Below, piece by piece: positions 17,975-26,791 of a stretch of 64,000 nucleotides of DNA. Each line of letters opens with the position of its first letter. Within the stretch, counting starts at the first letter, position 1. Source of the stretch: JAMXLG01 sp963818925 (GTDB lineage: Bacteria > Vulcanimicrobiota > Vulcanimicrobiia > Vulcanimicrobiales > Vulcanimicrobiaceae). The position numbers and the translations under genes are program-made. The stretch lies in assembly GCA_963818925.1 (NCBI GenBank), contig CAWFTN010000001.1, positions 2,294,001-2,358,000 on the forward strand. Direction: 5' to 3'. The notes beneath the pieces are model-generated. The model did not search any database and was not told where the DNA came from. It worked only from the letters and a program-made list of their open reading frames with translations.

Positions 17975-18121
17975 CTACGGCGTGATCGTTACGAAGTGCT
18001 CTTTCGGCATCACATGCATCATCCTTACAGCATGCGCTGCAGTGAGCACCCAGCTCGGGATAGCGCTTGTGCCGAGCAGTAACAAGGGTAGGACGAGGCA
18101 GATCGTGAGGGTGTTCCTCAT
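17975..18121 (-). CDS. Possible small exported peptide (48 aa)
   Basis: The frame reads MRNTLTICLVLPLLLLGTSA followed by IPSWVLTAAHAVRMMHVMPK and a short tail ending TITP. It has a basic N-terminus and a long hydrophobic core with a signal-peptidase-like site, then a His/Met-containing tail. The ribosome binding site is weak (GAAAGA). The hairpin at 17921 follows it. Small size and weak start keep this tentative. Confidence 0.4.
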   Translation of the reverse strand: MRNTLTICLVLPLLLLGTSAIPSWVLTAAHAVRMMHVMPKEHFVTITP

Positions 18122-18514
18122 GCAGTCTTTCAAGAGGGATGGCGTTGCGGCTGAGCCGGCTCATCACTTTTCCTGGTTTTGATGGAACGTCTCCCGCTTT
18201 TGGCGATGGGCTCATGGAATGGGTTAGCGGCGATGAAGACGCTTATTCAGCGAGACCCATATGGGAGATTTGTGCAAAGCGAAAGCGCGCTCGCAACGAG
18301 CGCCGCTTTATCGTAATCAGCAAAACACGAGAACGTCAAAACGGTGCTGTGTCACGTTGAAGAATTAGAAGCGACTGGCACCCGGCAATGCAGCGGTTGT
18401 GGCCAAATCGTCTAACCGTACAGGCCGATTTTCCAAAAATCGCGAATCAATGTGGTGCGTCTTCACTTCTGGACGCGCGCAGCTCTCAGCTCGAGAGCGG
18501 AAACGTACACATAT
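18122..18514. other. Intergenic region without a recognised gene
   Basis: About 390 bp between the small exported frame and the 59-residue frame. A plus-strand frame at 18139-18360 has a basic, unremarkable sequence and no ribosome binding site. A 15-base stretch (CGGTTGTGGCCAAAC/T) at about 18394 recurs at 18538. Nothing else stands out. Confidence 0.4.
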
Positions 18515-18694
18515 ATGGCGCTCAAACCCGCCCCCGTCCCGGTTGTGGCCAAACGTGCCCCTGCACCGGCGAAAATCTACCCGCCGCACGAGCACTTCGG
18601 TAGCCCAACCAACGTCTGTCGCGTCTGCGGCGAGAAATACACCTATACGCAACAGCCGTATACGCTCGACGGTCTTTCGACGTCCAAACAATAG
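18515..18694 (+). CDS. Possible small protein with a single Cys-x-x-Cys (59 aa)
   Basis: The frame reads MALKPAPVPVVAKRAPAPAK, an Ala/Pro-rich basic arm, then HEHFGSPTNVCRVCGEKYTY and a tail ending LSTSKQ. CRVCG with the nearby HEH could bind one metal ion. An upstream in-frame ATG at 18452 would extend it with a less protein-like segment. The ribosome binding site is poor. Function unknown. Confidence 0.4.
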   Translation: MALKPAPVPVVAKRAPAPAKIYPPHEHFGSPTNVCRVCGEKYTYTQQPYTLDGLSTSKQ

Positions 18695-18800
18695 GCGATT
18701 CTGAATCCGCTCTCTTTCTGCGCGATTCTGTCCAACGTAGGAGACCGAGTTATTGTCGCCGCCTGAATTACGGGCGTGGGGGGCGCAATAGCCCAAAATC

Positions 18801-18830
18801 GAGAGCCCGACGATAATTCGCCGGGCTCTC
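18801..18830. terminator. Hairpin terminator downstream of ssb, repeat family copy 4
   Basis: GAGAGCCCGACGA / TCGCCGGGCTCTC with one mismatch and a TAAT loop, 56 bp after the ssb stop. The flank continues GATTAGATGCGATCCTTCGAC and runs directly into a copy of the dispersed CTTCGACAAACTCAG repeat. Confidence 0.7.
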
Positions 18831-18843
18831 GATTAGATGCGAT

Positions 18844-18865
18844 CCTTCGACAAACTCAGGACGAC
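18844..18865 (+). repeat. Dispersed repeat CTTCGACAARCTCAG, intergenic copy
   Basis: CCTTCGACAAACTCAGGACGAC matches the repeat also present at 33865 and as an inverted pair at 43851-43922. Here it lies between the ssb stop and the hairpin at 18801. Confidence 0.65.
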
Positions 18866-18885
18866 AAGTTAGAACGCTAGAACGG

Positions 18886-19329
18886 CTAGAACGGGATTTC
18901 GTCGTCGAGTTCGTCGCCGAAGGCTTCGCTTGAGGAGCCGTTTGAAGCGCCGCCGCGTGCGCCGGCGAATCCGCCGCCGCTAGCGCCGCCGCCGAAGTCA
19001 TCTGCGCCGCCGGCGCGGGCACCGAGCATTTGCATGTTGTCGATGACGATTTCCGTGGCTTTGCGCTTGTTGCCGTCTTTGTCGTCGTAGTTGCGAATGA
19101 CGAGACGTCCCTCGACGAGCGTGTTCGAGCCCTTTTTCAGATAGGTGTTGCAGGTTTCACCGAGACGGTCCCATGCAACGATGTCGACAAACGTCGTCTC
19201 CTCTTTGTTGCGCGGGTTGTTGACGGCGAGCGTAAATTTTGTCACCGCTTTGCCGGATTGCGTGTACCGGATCTCGGGGTCGCGCGTCAGATTGCCGACC
19301 AGAATGATTCGATTATATGAACCTGCCAT
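18886..19329 (-). CDS. ssb: Single-stranded DNA-binding protein
   Basis: 147 residues starting MAGSYNRIILVGNLTRDPEI, with the OB-fold landmarks GNLTRDPEIRYTQSGKAV, TFVDIVAWDRLGETC and LKKGSNTLVEGRL. A Gly-rich flexible linker follows, and the acidic tip DDEIPF binds partner proteins in replication and repair. Length is normal for a bacterial SSB, which acts as a tetramer. It lies downstream of rpsF on the same strand, the usual rpsF-ssb order; rpsR, often next, is not here. Confidence 0.97.
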   Translation of the reverse strand: MAGSYNRIILVGNLTRDPEIRYTQSGKAVTKFTLAVNNPRNKEETTFVDIVAWDRLGETCNTYLKKGSNTLVEGRLVIRNYDDKDGNKRKATEIVIDNMQMLGARAGGADDFGGGASGGGFAGARGGASNGSSSEAFGDELDDEIPF

Positions 19330-19407
19330 GTAAAACTCTCTTTCGCAATGTCGCTAAGCTCGCGGGTTTGCGCAATTCAACGCAAACCCATATGCCGTAA
19401 ATATAAG

Positions 19408-19440
19408 ACGGGCCTGTGCCAACTGTGCGGCACGGCCCGT
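19408..19440 (-). terminator. Hairpin between rpsF and ssb
   Basis: ACGGGCC plus TGTGCC pairs with GGCAC plus GGCCCGT (12 bp with one bulged base), leaving an eight-base loop. On the minus strand the stem is followed by CTTATATTT. It lies between the rpsF stop and the ssb start, so it could end or attenuate rpsF transcription before ssb. Confidence 0.5.
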
Positions 19441-19458
19441 ACGTGGTCGTATGGGATT

Positions 19459-19797
19459 TTAGACCTGGGCGGGTGCGGCCTGCGCAGCTTGGGCCATGGC
19501 CGCGAGCGCGCGCTTGTCGAGGTGGATCACGAGCGCACGCAGGACATCCTCGTGGAGCTTGAGCTGACGCTCGAGTTCCTTGGAGGCATTGCCCGTGCTC
19601 TTGAACTGCATCACGACATAGTTGCCTTCGCGAAGATCATTGATCTCGTACGCGAGGCGCTTCTTGCCGAGCTTCTCGATGGCGACGAGTTCGCCGCCTT
19701 GGCCCTTGATGATTTCGCCGATCGCGGTCGAACGCGCGTCGACATCGGCTTCTTCCAAATTCGGCCGAAGAATATAGGTGACTTCGTAGTCGTTCAC
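19459..19797 (-). CDS. rpsF: 30S ribosomal protein S6
   Basis: The family start is MNDYEVTYILRPNL, encoded from the GTG at 19797; an in-frame GTG at 19824 would add nine residues (MSTDWDSVK) without a ribosome binding site. It is followed by GGELVAIEKLGKKRLAYEIN and DLREGNYVVMQFKSTGNASK, typical of S6, which binds 16S rRNA with S18 in the platform of the small subunit. An Ala/Gln-rich tail (AAMAQAAQAAPAQV) replaces the acidic tail seen in some species. It is divergent from the RND transporter gene. Confidence 0.95.
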   Translation of the reverse strand: MNDYEVTYILRPNLEEADVDARSTAIGEIIKGQGGELVAIEKLGKKRLAYEINDLREGNYVVMQFKSTGNASKELERQLKLHEDVLRALVIHLDKRALAAMAQAAQAAPAQV

Positions 19798-19958
19798 TTT
19801 TACACTATCCCAATCTGTGGACACCAGACCAGCGGCCCGGCGGCCTATCTTCTAATGTAAGATAGGCAGGTGGAGGCGGAGGTCGCAGACCCCCGAACCT
19901 CGGGATTTTACACTAAGCCTCAGCCGATTTTCAAGCCCATAAGGTTCTATAGCTCAGA

Positions 19959-22900
19959 ATGCCTGTCGCACGTTTTGCCGTAACGCGCAGGATCGCTGTG
20001 TCGATGATTGCCTTGGCAATCGTCGTTCTCGGCGTTTTTGCGCTCCCTCGCTTACCGGTGGCATTGCTGCCGAACTTCACGCAACCCGTCGTCACGGTAA
20101 CGGTAAACTACCCGAACGTCGGCCCCGAACAAATGGAGGCGCTGATCACGCGCCCCATCGAGAACGCAGTTAGCCGCGTTAACGGCATCCAGCAGATCAA
20201 CTCGACGTCGGCCGAGGGTCAGACACAAGTCTCAGCTCAGTTCTACTTCGGCACAAACATCGACACAGCGGCCGTCGACGTTCAGCAGCAGGTCGACCAA
20301 ATTCGCAGCCAGCTTCCGAACGATCCGAACCTGCAGCAACCGCAGGTTGCGAAGTTCGATTCGAATTCGTTCCCAGTCGTGCGCGTGTACATCACGGATC
20401 CCAACATGTCGCTGCGCGACATGGGCGATCTGTTCACCAATACGCTTTCGGACGAATTTGCCTCCGTCGACGGTGTGGCGAACGTCACGGTGAATAACGA
20501 CCAGCAACGTTCGATCATGATCGCGCCCAACGCGAATCTCTTGGCCGCGAACGGTCTGACGCTCGCGCAAATCACGAGTCGCGTGCAACAAGAGAATCTC
20601 AACTTGCCGGCCGGCATCATCCAAGTCGGGCCAAACGAATACCAAGTCCGCAGTAACGCGCTTTTGCAGTCCGCCGATGAAGTCGCGCGGCTCGTTCTTG
20701 CAACGCGAAACGGAGCGGCCATTCGCATCGGCGATGTCGCGCACGTTGCCGATTCTATAAGCGAACAACGGACGTTTCAGCGCCTAAACGGCATACCGGC
20801 GCTCGGCATGATCGTCAACGCGCAGCCCGATGCGAATATCGTCTCGACGGCGATCGGCATCTACAAAAAGATCGACGAGATTCAATCGCGCTATCCGGGC
20901 ATGAAGATCTCGGTCGTCTTCGATCAAAAGGGCTTCATCGAAGACTCGATCAAGGCGCTCGAACACACGGCGCTCTACGGCGCGATCCTCGCGATCATCA
21001 TCATCTTCTTGTTCTTGCACTCCTGGCGCACGACGCTGATCGTCGCAATTTCGCTTCCGATCTCCGTCCTCGGAGCGCTTTTTATCGCCTACGTCGCGGG
21101 CTACTCGATGAATATCATGACGCTCGGTGGTCTTGCGCTTGCCGTCGGATTGATCGTCGATGACGCGATCGTCGTCATCGAAAATATCTATCGGCACATG
21201 GCGATGGGCCAGAACCCGCGCAACGCGGCCGAGAGTGCCACGTCGGAAATCTTCTCGGCTGTTATGGCGTCGTCGATTACCGTCGTTACGGTCTTCGTGC
21301 CCTTGGTGCTCATTCCGGGCTTGCAAGGGCTGATCTTCACGCCCTTCGCCGTCATGGTGATGGGCGCCGTCGTACTTTCATTCACCGTCGCCGTCACCAC
21401 CGTGCCGATGCTCGCAACCGTCCTCATCAAGAACAAGTACACGACCAACGGTTCGCTGCACGGCAACGCATCGACGAACGGGCACGGCTCGAAAGGTTCG
21501 CTCTACGCGCGCTTTTCGCGTGGGTTCGATCGCGGATACGATCGTTTCGCCTCGTGGTACACGAAGGTGCTTACGTTCTCGGTGGATCGCCCGGGACTCG
21601 TCACCGCGATTGCTGCAATTATCCTTGGTGCGACGCTTGTCGCGCTCAAATTCGGCGCGGTTCAGACCGAAATGTTCCCGCCGTCAAACTCCGTCTTCGT
21701 GCGCTTCAACGTTCAGATGCCGACCGGCACCGCGCTGAACGTCACCAATGGCACAGTGAACGATATCGAAGAGCGCATGCGTAAGGATCCCCGCGTGCAA
21801 GACGTCGGCAGCCAAGTCGGCAGCGTGGGCTACATCGGCGGCGGCACGCAGGTCACGAATCAAGCAAATCTTTCCATCGATTTAAAACCAAGCGTTTCGA
21901 GTAATGAAGCAGCGCGCTTCGTTGCGCAATGGCAAGCCGCGCTCACCGGACGATTCGTCGCGCGACGCGGCGGCCCGTCGCTCTCGCCCGATCAAGTTGC
22001 GCAGTTCCGCAAGCGCTTCGGCGCACCGATCCCGGGATTGCTCGCGTTCGGACGCACCGTCGACATCGTTCAAGGCACCATTGCGCGAGGACAGGACGCG
22101 CTCACGCTCCAGATCTATGGACCGGATATTGGAAAGCTGTATGACTTAGCGTGGAGTCAGGTCATTCCGAGACTCGGCGGCGTTCCCGGCATTCAAGCTC
22201 CGAACACGAACATCACGAATTCGCAACCCGAAGTCGACATCAACGTCGACCGTGCTAAGGCTGCGCAACTCGGCCTGTCCACGGACGTCATCTCGAACAT
22301 CATCGATACGGCGACTGCCGGTACGATCGCATCGTACATGCAGATCAACGGTACGCAGTATCCGATCATCGTGCAGCTTCCGCCGGATCAACGGCGATCG
22401 CTGGAAGCGCTGCAAGAATTGAACGTGCCGCTCGGCACGAGCACGACGGCGGCTGCGTCAAATCTTTCCAACGGCGGCAGCAGCGCTGCGGCGCAGGCAA
22501 ATCAGGCGATGTCGTCGCTGCCCGTCATGCCGCTCAAAGAACTCGCCAACATCTCGTTCGGCAATGGACCGTCGGAGATCAGCCGGCAAGACAAACAGCG
22601 CGAGATCGATATCGATGCCGGTCTCAACGGTATTCCGCTCGGTCAAGCCGTCGCCGATGCAACGCGCATCATGAACGGCCTTACGCTGCCGCCGGGATAC
22701 CATTGGCAGTTCGGGCAATCGGTGACGCAGCAGAGCGATACGTTCGGCAGCCTCGGATTGATCGTCATACTTGCGATCGCGATGATCTACATGCTCCTCG
22801 CGGCGCAGTTCGAGTCGCTGTTACATCCGCTCGTCATCATGTTTTCAGTTCCGCTTTCACTAGCCGGCATCGTCATTGCGCTCGTCGTGACGCATCGCGC

Positions 22901-23318
22901 ATTTGGTCTGACGGCCTTCATTGGTGTGCTGATGCTTGTCGGTATCGTCGTGAAAAACGCGATTCTGGTCGTCGAGTTCACGAACCAACTGCGCGAACGT
23001 GGCTATTCCGCGCGCGACGCCGTGCTTCACGCGGCACCGCTTCGCTTACGTCCGATTCTGATGACGACGCTCGCATCGATCGGCGGCATGATGCCGATCG
23101 CGATCGGCATCGAAAGCGGGAGCCAAACGCAAGCGCCACTTGGTACGGTCGTCATCGGCGGCCTGCTCTGCTCGACGATGCTTTCACTCATCGTCGTTCC
23201 GACGCTCTATCTCTGGACAGCCAAACACGTAGAACCGCGCATAGGCGGCTTCACGCGCGGCAAGCACGGCGCCGGCGTGGACGTCCCGCTGCAACCGCCG
23301 ACCCCAGTCGAAGTCTAG
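19959..23318 (+). CDS. RND-family efflux transporter, AcrB/MdtB-type inner-membrane subunit
   Basis: 1119 residues. It starts with a membrane helix, then the two periplasmic porter/docking loops (about residues 40-335 and 560-860) alternating with membrane helices 2-6 and 8-12. The proton-relay segment reads LALAVGLIVDDAIVVIENIY (around 395-415), with the paired Asp of AcrB TM4, and TM10 reads GVLMLVGIVVKNAILVVEFT. It trimerises and exports drugs or other amphiphiles using the proton gradient. No membrane-fusion protein or TolC homologue is adjacent, so it must use partners encoded elsewhere. A long Ser/Gly-rich cytoplasmic linker (NGSLHGNASTNGHGSKG) sits near residue 500. Confidence 0.95.
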   Translation: MPVARFAVTRRIAVSMIALAIVVLGVFALPRLPVALLPNFTQPVVTVTVNYPNVGPEQMEALITRPIENAVSRVNGIQQINSTSAEGQTQVSAQFYFGTNIDTAAVDVQQQVDQIRSQLPNDPNLQQPQVAKFDSNSFPVVRVYITDPNMSLRDMGDLFTNTLSDEFASVDGVANVTVNNDQQRSIMIAPNANLLAANGLTLAQITSRVQQENLNLPAGIIQVGPNEYQVRSNALLQSADEVARLVLATRNGAAIRIGDVAHVADSISEQRTFQRLNGIPALGMIVNAQPDANIVSTAIGIYKKIDEIQSRYPGMKISVVFDQKGFIEDSIKALEHTALYGAILAIIIIFLFLHSWRTTLIVAISLPISVLGALFIAYVAGYSMNIMTLGGLALAVGLIVDDAIVVIENIYRHMAMGQNPRNAAESATSEIFSAVMASSITVVTVFVPLVLIPGLQGLIFTPFAVMVMGAVVLSFTVAVTTVPMLATVLIKNKYTTNGSLHGNASTNGHGSKGSLYARFSRGFDRGYDRFASWYTKVLTFSVDRPGLVTAIAAIILGATLVALKFGAVQTEMFPPSNSVFVRFNVQMPTGTALNVTNGTVNDIEERMRKDPRVQDVGSQVGSVGYIGGGTQVTNQANLSIDLKPSVSSNEAARFVAQWQAALTGRFVARRGGPSLSPDQVAQFRKRFGAPIPGLLAFGRTVDIVQGTIARGQDALTLQIYGPDIGKLYDLAWSQVIPRLGGVPGIQAPNTNITNSQPEVDINVDRAKAAQLGLSTDVISNIIDTATAGTIASYMQINGTQYPIIVQLPPDQRRSLEALQELNVPLGTSTTAAASNLSNGGSSAAAQANQAMSSLPVMPLKELANISFGNGPSEISRQDKQREIDIDAGLNGIPLGQAVADATRIMNGLTLPPGYHWQFGQSVTQQSDTFGSLGLIVILAIAMIYMLLAAQFESLLHPLVIMFSVPLSLAGIVIALVVTHRAFGLTAFIGVLMLVGIVVKNAILVVEFTNQLRERGYSARDAVLHAAPLRLRPILMTTLASIGGMMPIAIGIESGSQTQAPLGTVVIGGLLCSTMLSLIVVPTLYLWTAKHVEPRIGGFTRGKHGAGVDVPLQPPTPVEV

Positions 23319-23329
23319 TGGCGGACACG

Positions 23330-24016
23330 TTAGCGTATGAAGAACACGATCGTCATCACGACGCCGATGGTGATGACGATTGCGCGTGCGGCGCGTTGGG
23401 GGACGCGCCGAAAGAACTTGGCACCGAAGTATCCGCCGAGGAGTGCCATCGCGCACATTGGAAGCGCAAAGCGCCAATCAACGACGCGTGCGAGTAAGAA
23501 CGGAATCAGTGCCACGCCGTTGATCGCGACGCTCAGCACATTCTTCATTCCGTTGGTCGCGTTGAACGACGGCAAGCCGGAGAACGACAGCACCGCGAGC
23601 ATCAAAATGCCCATGCCGGCGCCGAAGTAGCCACCATACACCGACACGATAAACTGCACGATCAACTGCCAGCCTTGGTGCTCCGGATCGCCTTCATGCG
23701 GCTTCGTCAACAACGGACTGACCGCAAAGACGATGGTCGCAAAGAGCAACAGCCACGGTATGAGCCGATTGAACGTTGCGGCGGGCGTCAAGAGCAACAG
23801 GCATGCGCCGATCAACGCGCCGATGCTGCTGACGGCCAACACGGAATAGAGCATCCGCTTATGCGGCCTTACGTCGACCCAATAGCCGCGCGCCGAGCCG
23901 AACGTTCCGACCCACATTGCCGCGTTGTTCGTCGCATTTGCCGGTATCGAAGGCACGCCGGCAAAAATCAACGACGGGAAACTGAGAAAACTTCCGCCGC
24001 CCGCGACGCTGTTCAT
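23330..24016 (-). CDS. TauE/SafE-family membrane permease
   Basis: Hydrophobic protein with about seven to eight helices and the family signatures NSVAGGGSFLSFPSLIFAGV (first repeat) and YGGYFGAGMGILMLAVLSFS (second repeat). The family exports sulfite, sulfoacetate or other small anions. The sequence upstream of the ATG at 24016 continues in frame (SGILNHALVAIGAAFFAGAM), as in full-length members, so the real start is probably a CTG or ATT around 24064-24067, just after the rel stop. It ends 11 bp from the convergent RND gene. Confidence 0.88.
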   Translation of the reverse strand: MNSVAGGGSFLSFPSLIFAGVPSIPANATNNAAMWVGTFGSARGYWVDVRPHKRMLYSVLAVSSIGALIGACLLLLTPAATFNRLIPWLLLFATIVFAVSPLLTKPHEGDPEHQGWQLIVQFIVSVYGGYFGAGMGILMLAVLSFSGLPSFNATNGMKNVLSVAINGVALIPFLLARVVDWRFALPMCAMALLGGYFGAKFFRRVPQRAARAIVITIGVVMTIVFFIR

Positions 24017-24072
24017 CGCCCCGGCGAAGAATGCAGCGCCGATAGCTACGAGTGCGTGGTTCAGAATGCCAC

Positions 24073-26238
24073 TTACGTGCCGGCGGCGCTTTTTTCGCGT
24101 TTGGTAACGCGGTAGACGCGGCGGACGTTTTTCAGGGCGCCAAGCTTCGTGAGAATCTTATGCAAGTGGTCGAGGTCGCGAATCTGCACGGTAAGCGACG
24201 TAACGGCGAAACCGTCGCGACGAACGCGCGCGGTGACCGACGATACCGCCGTTTTGAGTTCTGCGAAGACGGCCATGATGTCTTGCAGCAGTTGCGAACG
24301 GTCTTCCGCTTCGATCTCTACATCGACCGCGTGCGTCATGTCCGTGTTGTCTGTCCACTGCGCTTGCAGAATACGCTCCGGCGTCGCGTTCATGTACGCA
24401 ACGTTTGGACAATCCGCGCGATGGACGCTGACGCCGCGTCCGATCGTGACGTAGCCGATGATCGGGTCGCCGGGCACCGGCGAACAGCACTTCGAAAGCC
24501 GCACCAGCACGTCGTCGACGCCCGCAATGCGTACGCCGCTCGCTTTTTTCGCGGTCTTCCGCACAACCGGTTTGCGGACTTGCGAAAGATCGACGACGTT
24601 GTCGCCCTTGACCTCGTCGCGAATGCGATTCACAACCGATTGCGCCGACGCGTCGCCGAAGCCGATTGCCGCGAAGAGATCCGTCGGCGAAGCGTGATTC
24701 ATGCGATGCGCGATGCGGTCGATCAATTCGCCGCGAGCAAGGTCCGGCCGCAGATGCGCGCGCGCCAGTTCCGTTTCGACCGCCTCTTGGCCGGCGAGCA
24801 CGTTCTCCTCGCGCTGCTCCTTGCGGAACCACTGCTTGATTTTGTGCTTCGCGCTCGAGGTCTTGACGATCGAAAGCCAGTCGAGCGACGGCCTTCCGCT
24901 CGATTTATTGACGAGAATCTCGCAGATATCGCCGTTCTGCAGCGTGTAGTCGAGCGGCACGATGCGTCCGTTGATTTTTGCGCCGACGCAGTGATTGCCG
25001 ACGTCGGTGTGCACGAGATACGCGAAGTCGAGGGGCGTACCGCCGGCTGGAATCGAGAAGACGTCGCCGCGCGGCGAGAAGACGAATGCCTGCGAATCGA
25101 AGAGATCGAGCTTGAGATTCTCCATGAACATACGCGAATCGCGCATGTCCTTTTGCCATTCGAGTAGCGCGCGCAACCACGACAGCTTGTTCTCGAATTG
25201 ATCGGCCTTGCTGCCTTCTTTATAGCGCCAGTGCGCGGCGATGCCGTACTCGCTCGTGCGATGCATCTCCCACGTGCGAATCTGAATCTCGAGCGGTTCG
25301 CCTTGGGGACCCACGACCGTCGTGTGCAACGACTGGTACATATTCGGTTTGGGCATCGCAATGTAATCTTTGAAGCGCCCGGGCAACGGCGTCCACATTG
25401 CATGCACGGCGCCGAGCGCCGCGTAACAATCTTTGAGCGAGTCGACGATGATGCGAATCGCGGTCAAATCGTAGATGGTCGAGAAATCGCGGCCCTTCTT
25501 GATCTTCGAATAGATCGAATAGAAATGCTTGGGCCGTCCTTGAATCTCGGCGTTGACGTTGAGCTCTTTGAACTCATCGCGTAAACGCGCGATCGCTTCG
25601 CGCACGTCGTTCTCGCGCTCGCGGCGCGTTTTGGCGACGCGTTCGACGATTACACGGTATGACTCGGAATCGAGATACCGCAGACACTCGTCCTCGATTT
25701 CCCACTTGATCTTCCAGATACCGAGACGGTGGGCGATCGGCGCATAGATGTCGAGCGTTTCGCGCGCAATCGCTTGCTGCTTCGACGCGGGCAAACTCCC
25801 CAGCGTGCGCATGTTGTGCAGGCGGTCGGCAAGCTTGATGATGATTACGCGGATGTCGCGCGCCATCGCCATGAACATCTTGCGTAAGTTTTCGACCTGC
25901 GCATCTTCTTTTGACTGATACGGAATACGCGTCAGTTTGGTGACGCCGTCCACGAGCGTCGCGATCTCTTCGCCGAACTCGGCCGCGACTTGTTCGCTCG
26001 TAATCGAAGTGTCTTCGACGACGTCATGGAGCAGCGCCGCCGCGATTGTGTGCCGGTCCATCTCCAGTTCCGCCAGGATACCGGCGACGGCGAGCGGGTG
26101 TTCGATGTATGACTCGCCCGAGGCGCGCCGCTGCCCTTCGTGGGCGCGATCCGCAACCTCGTAGACGCGCCGCAGCCACTCCCCTTCGATCGAGGGATCA
26201 TAGGCTTGAACGGCGGCGATCAGTTGAGCGATGGTCAT
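24073..26238 (-). CDS. rel: Bifunctional (p)ppGpp synthetase/hydrolase, RelA/SpoT family
   Basis: 721 residues in the standard order. The HD hydrolase domain has H-x…LLHDVVEDT (about 70) and KLADRLHNMRTL. The synthetase domain contains GRPKHFYSIYSKIKKGRDFS, with RFKDYIAMPKPNMYQSLHTT and EIQIRTWEMHRTSEYGIAAH. TGS follows (about 385-445, VFSPRGDVFSIPAGGTPLDF), then a zinc-finger-like stretch (SKCCSPVPGDPIIGY) and a C-terminal ACT domain. The HD residues and RFKD loop point to both degradation and synthesis of the alarmone, as in single-Rel organisms. It lies downstream of apt, a common arrangement. Confidence 0.97.
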   Translation of the reverse strand: MTIAQLIAAVQAYDPSIEGEWLRRVYEVADRAHEGQRRASGESYIEHPLAVAGILAELEMDRHTIAAALLHDVVEDTSITSEQVAAEFGEEIATLVDGVTKLTRIPYQSKEDAQVENLRKMFMAMARDIRVIIIKLADRLHNMRTLGSLPASKQQAIARETLDIYAPIAHRLGIWKIKWEIEDECLRYLDSESYRVIVERVAKTRRERENDVREAIARLRDEFKELNVNAEIQGRPKHFYSIYSKIKKGRDFSTIYDLTAIRIIVDSLKDCYAALGAVHAMWTPLPGRFKDYIAMPKPNMYQSLHTTVVGPQGEPLEIQIRTWEMHRTSEYGIAAHWRYKEGSKADQFENKLSWLRALLEWQKDMRDSRMFMENLKLDLFDSQAFVFSPRGDVFSIPAGGTPLDFAYLVHTDVGNHCVGAKINGRIVPLDYTLQNGDICEILVNKSSGRPSLDWLSIVKTSSAKHKIKQWFRKEQREENVLAGQEAVETELARAHLRPDLARGELIDRIAHRMNHASPTDLFAAIGFGDASAQSVVNRIRDEVKGDNVVDLSQVRKPVVRKTAKKASGVRIAGVDDVLVRLSKCCSPVPGDPIIGYVTIGRGVSVHRADCPNVAYMNATPERILQAQWTDNTDMTHAVDVEIEAEDRSQLLQDIMAVFAELKTAVSSVTARVRRDGFAVTSLTVQIRDLDHLHKILTKLGALKNVRRVYRVTKREKSAAGT

Positions 26239-26344
26239 TTCAGCGTGCCTGTCAGTATCGGTCTATACTCTCACATCGGCACGCCGCGGCTCAAGGGTTT
26301 TACTCGCTTACCCTTGATGACTCTTGAAAATTCGCTAACTAGCG

Positions 26345-26791
26345 TTACTGAGGAGGCTTATCGCGGAAAAGAATGCCGTCGATTTTGCCGTCCACTGCAA
26401 TGATTAGCCGCTCGTAGACGACTGTGTTCTCGCACGTCATCTTGTACCAATACCCGTGGGTACCAGGCGGCGCGTCGTCGACGATCACAGGGCCGATCCA
26501 GTCCGTCTTTTCAAGGGTTCCCGCTGCGCCGAGCTCTTTCGACGTGGTCGCGACGTGATCGGCGCTGAGACCGGCCTGTGCTTGCTCCGCATACCGGCTC
26601 GCCGTGACGATGCCGGCCTGCCAGGCCACGAATTCGCGGCGCGCAATCGCCGTAATTGCCGGATCTTCCGGCGGCGGAGTCGGTGACGCCGTCGCAGCCG
26701 GTGCAGGGCGTTTCGCGAGTGCCGGCCCCGGCGCGATCGCGATCAGTGATGCAAGCGCAAACGCGCTAATAACGAATAAACGAGACAACAT
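26345..26791 (-). CDS. Exported protein of unknown function
   Basis: 148 residues: a signal peptide (MLSRLFVISAFALASLIAIA…ALA), a Pro/Ala/Thr linker (RPAPAATASPTPPP), then a helical and beta domain with ITAIARREFVAWQAGIVTAS and a C-terminal segment YWYKMTCENTVVYERLIIAV. That layout recalls periplasmic proteins with a DUF3887/NTF2-like fold, but this is a guess. Its start overlaps the apt 3' end by 26 bp, so it is co-transcribed with apt, upstream of rel. Confidence 0.65.
   Translation of the reverse strand: MLSRLFVISAFALASLIAIAPGPALAKRPAPAATASPTPPPEDPAITAIARREFVAWQAGIVTASRYAEQAQAGLSADHVATTSKELGAAGTLEKTDWIGPVIVDDAPPGTHGYWYKMTCENTVVYERLIIAVDGKIDGILFRDKPPQ

Noticed and set aside
18365..18796. 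A 143-codon minus-strand open frame
   Set aside because: Arg-rich, opposite the 59-residue frame with the CRVCG motif, no supporting signal.
24052..25167. A 371-codon plus-strand open frame opposite rel
   Set aside because: Shadow of the rel coding region; rich in Arg/Asp repeats with no motif.
26291..26317. TCAAGGGT…ACCCTTGA hairpin as a terminator before rel
   Set aside because: Perfect 8-bp stem, but no T-run follows on either strand and the loop is 11 bases.
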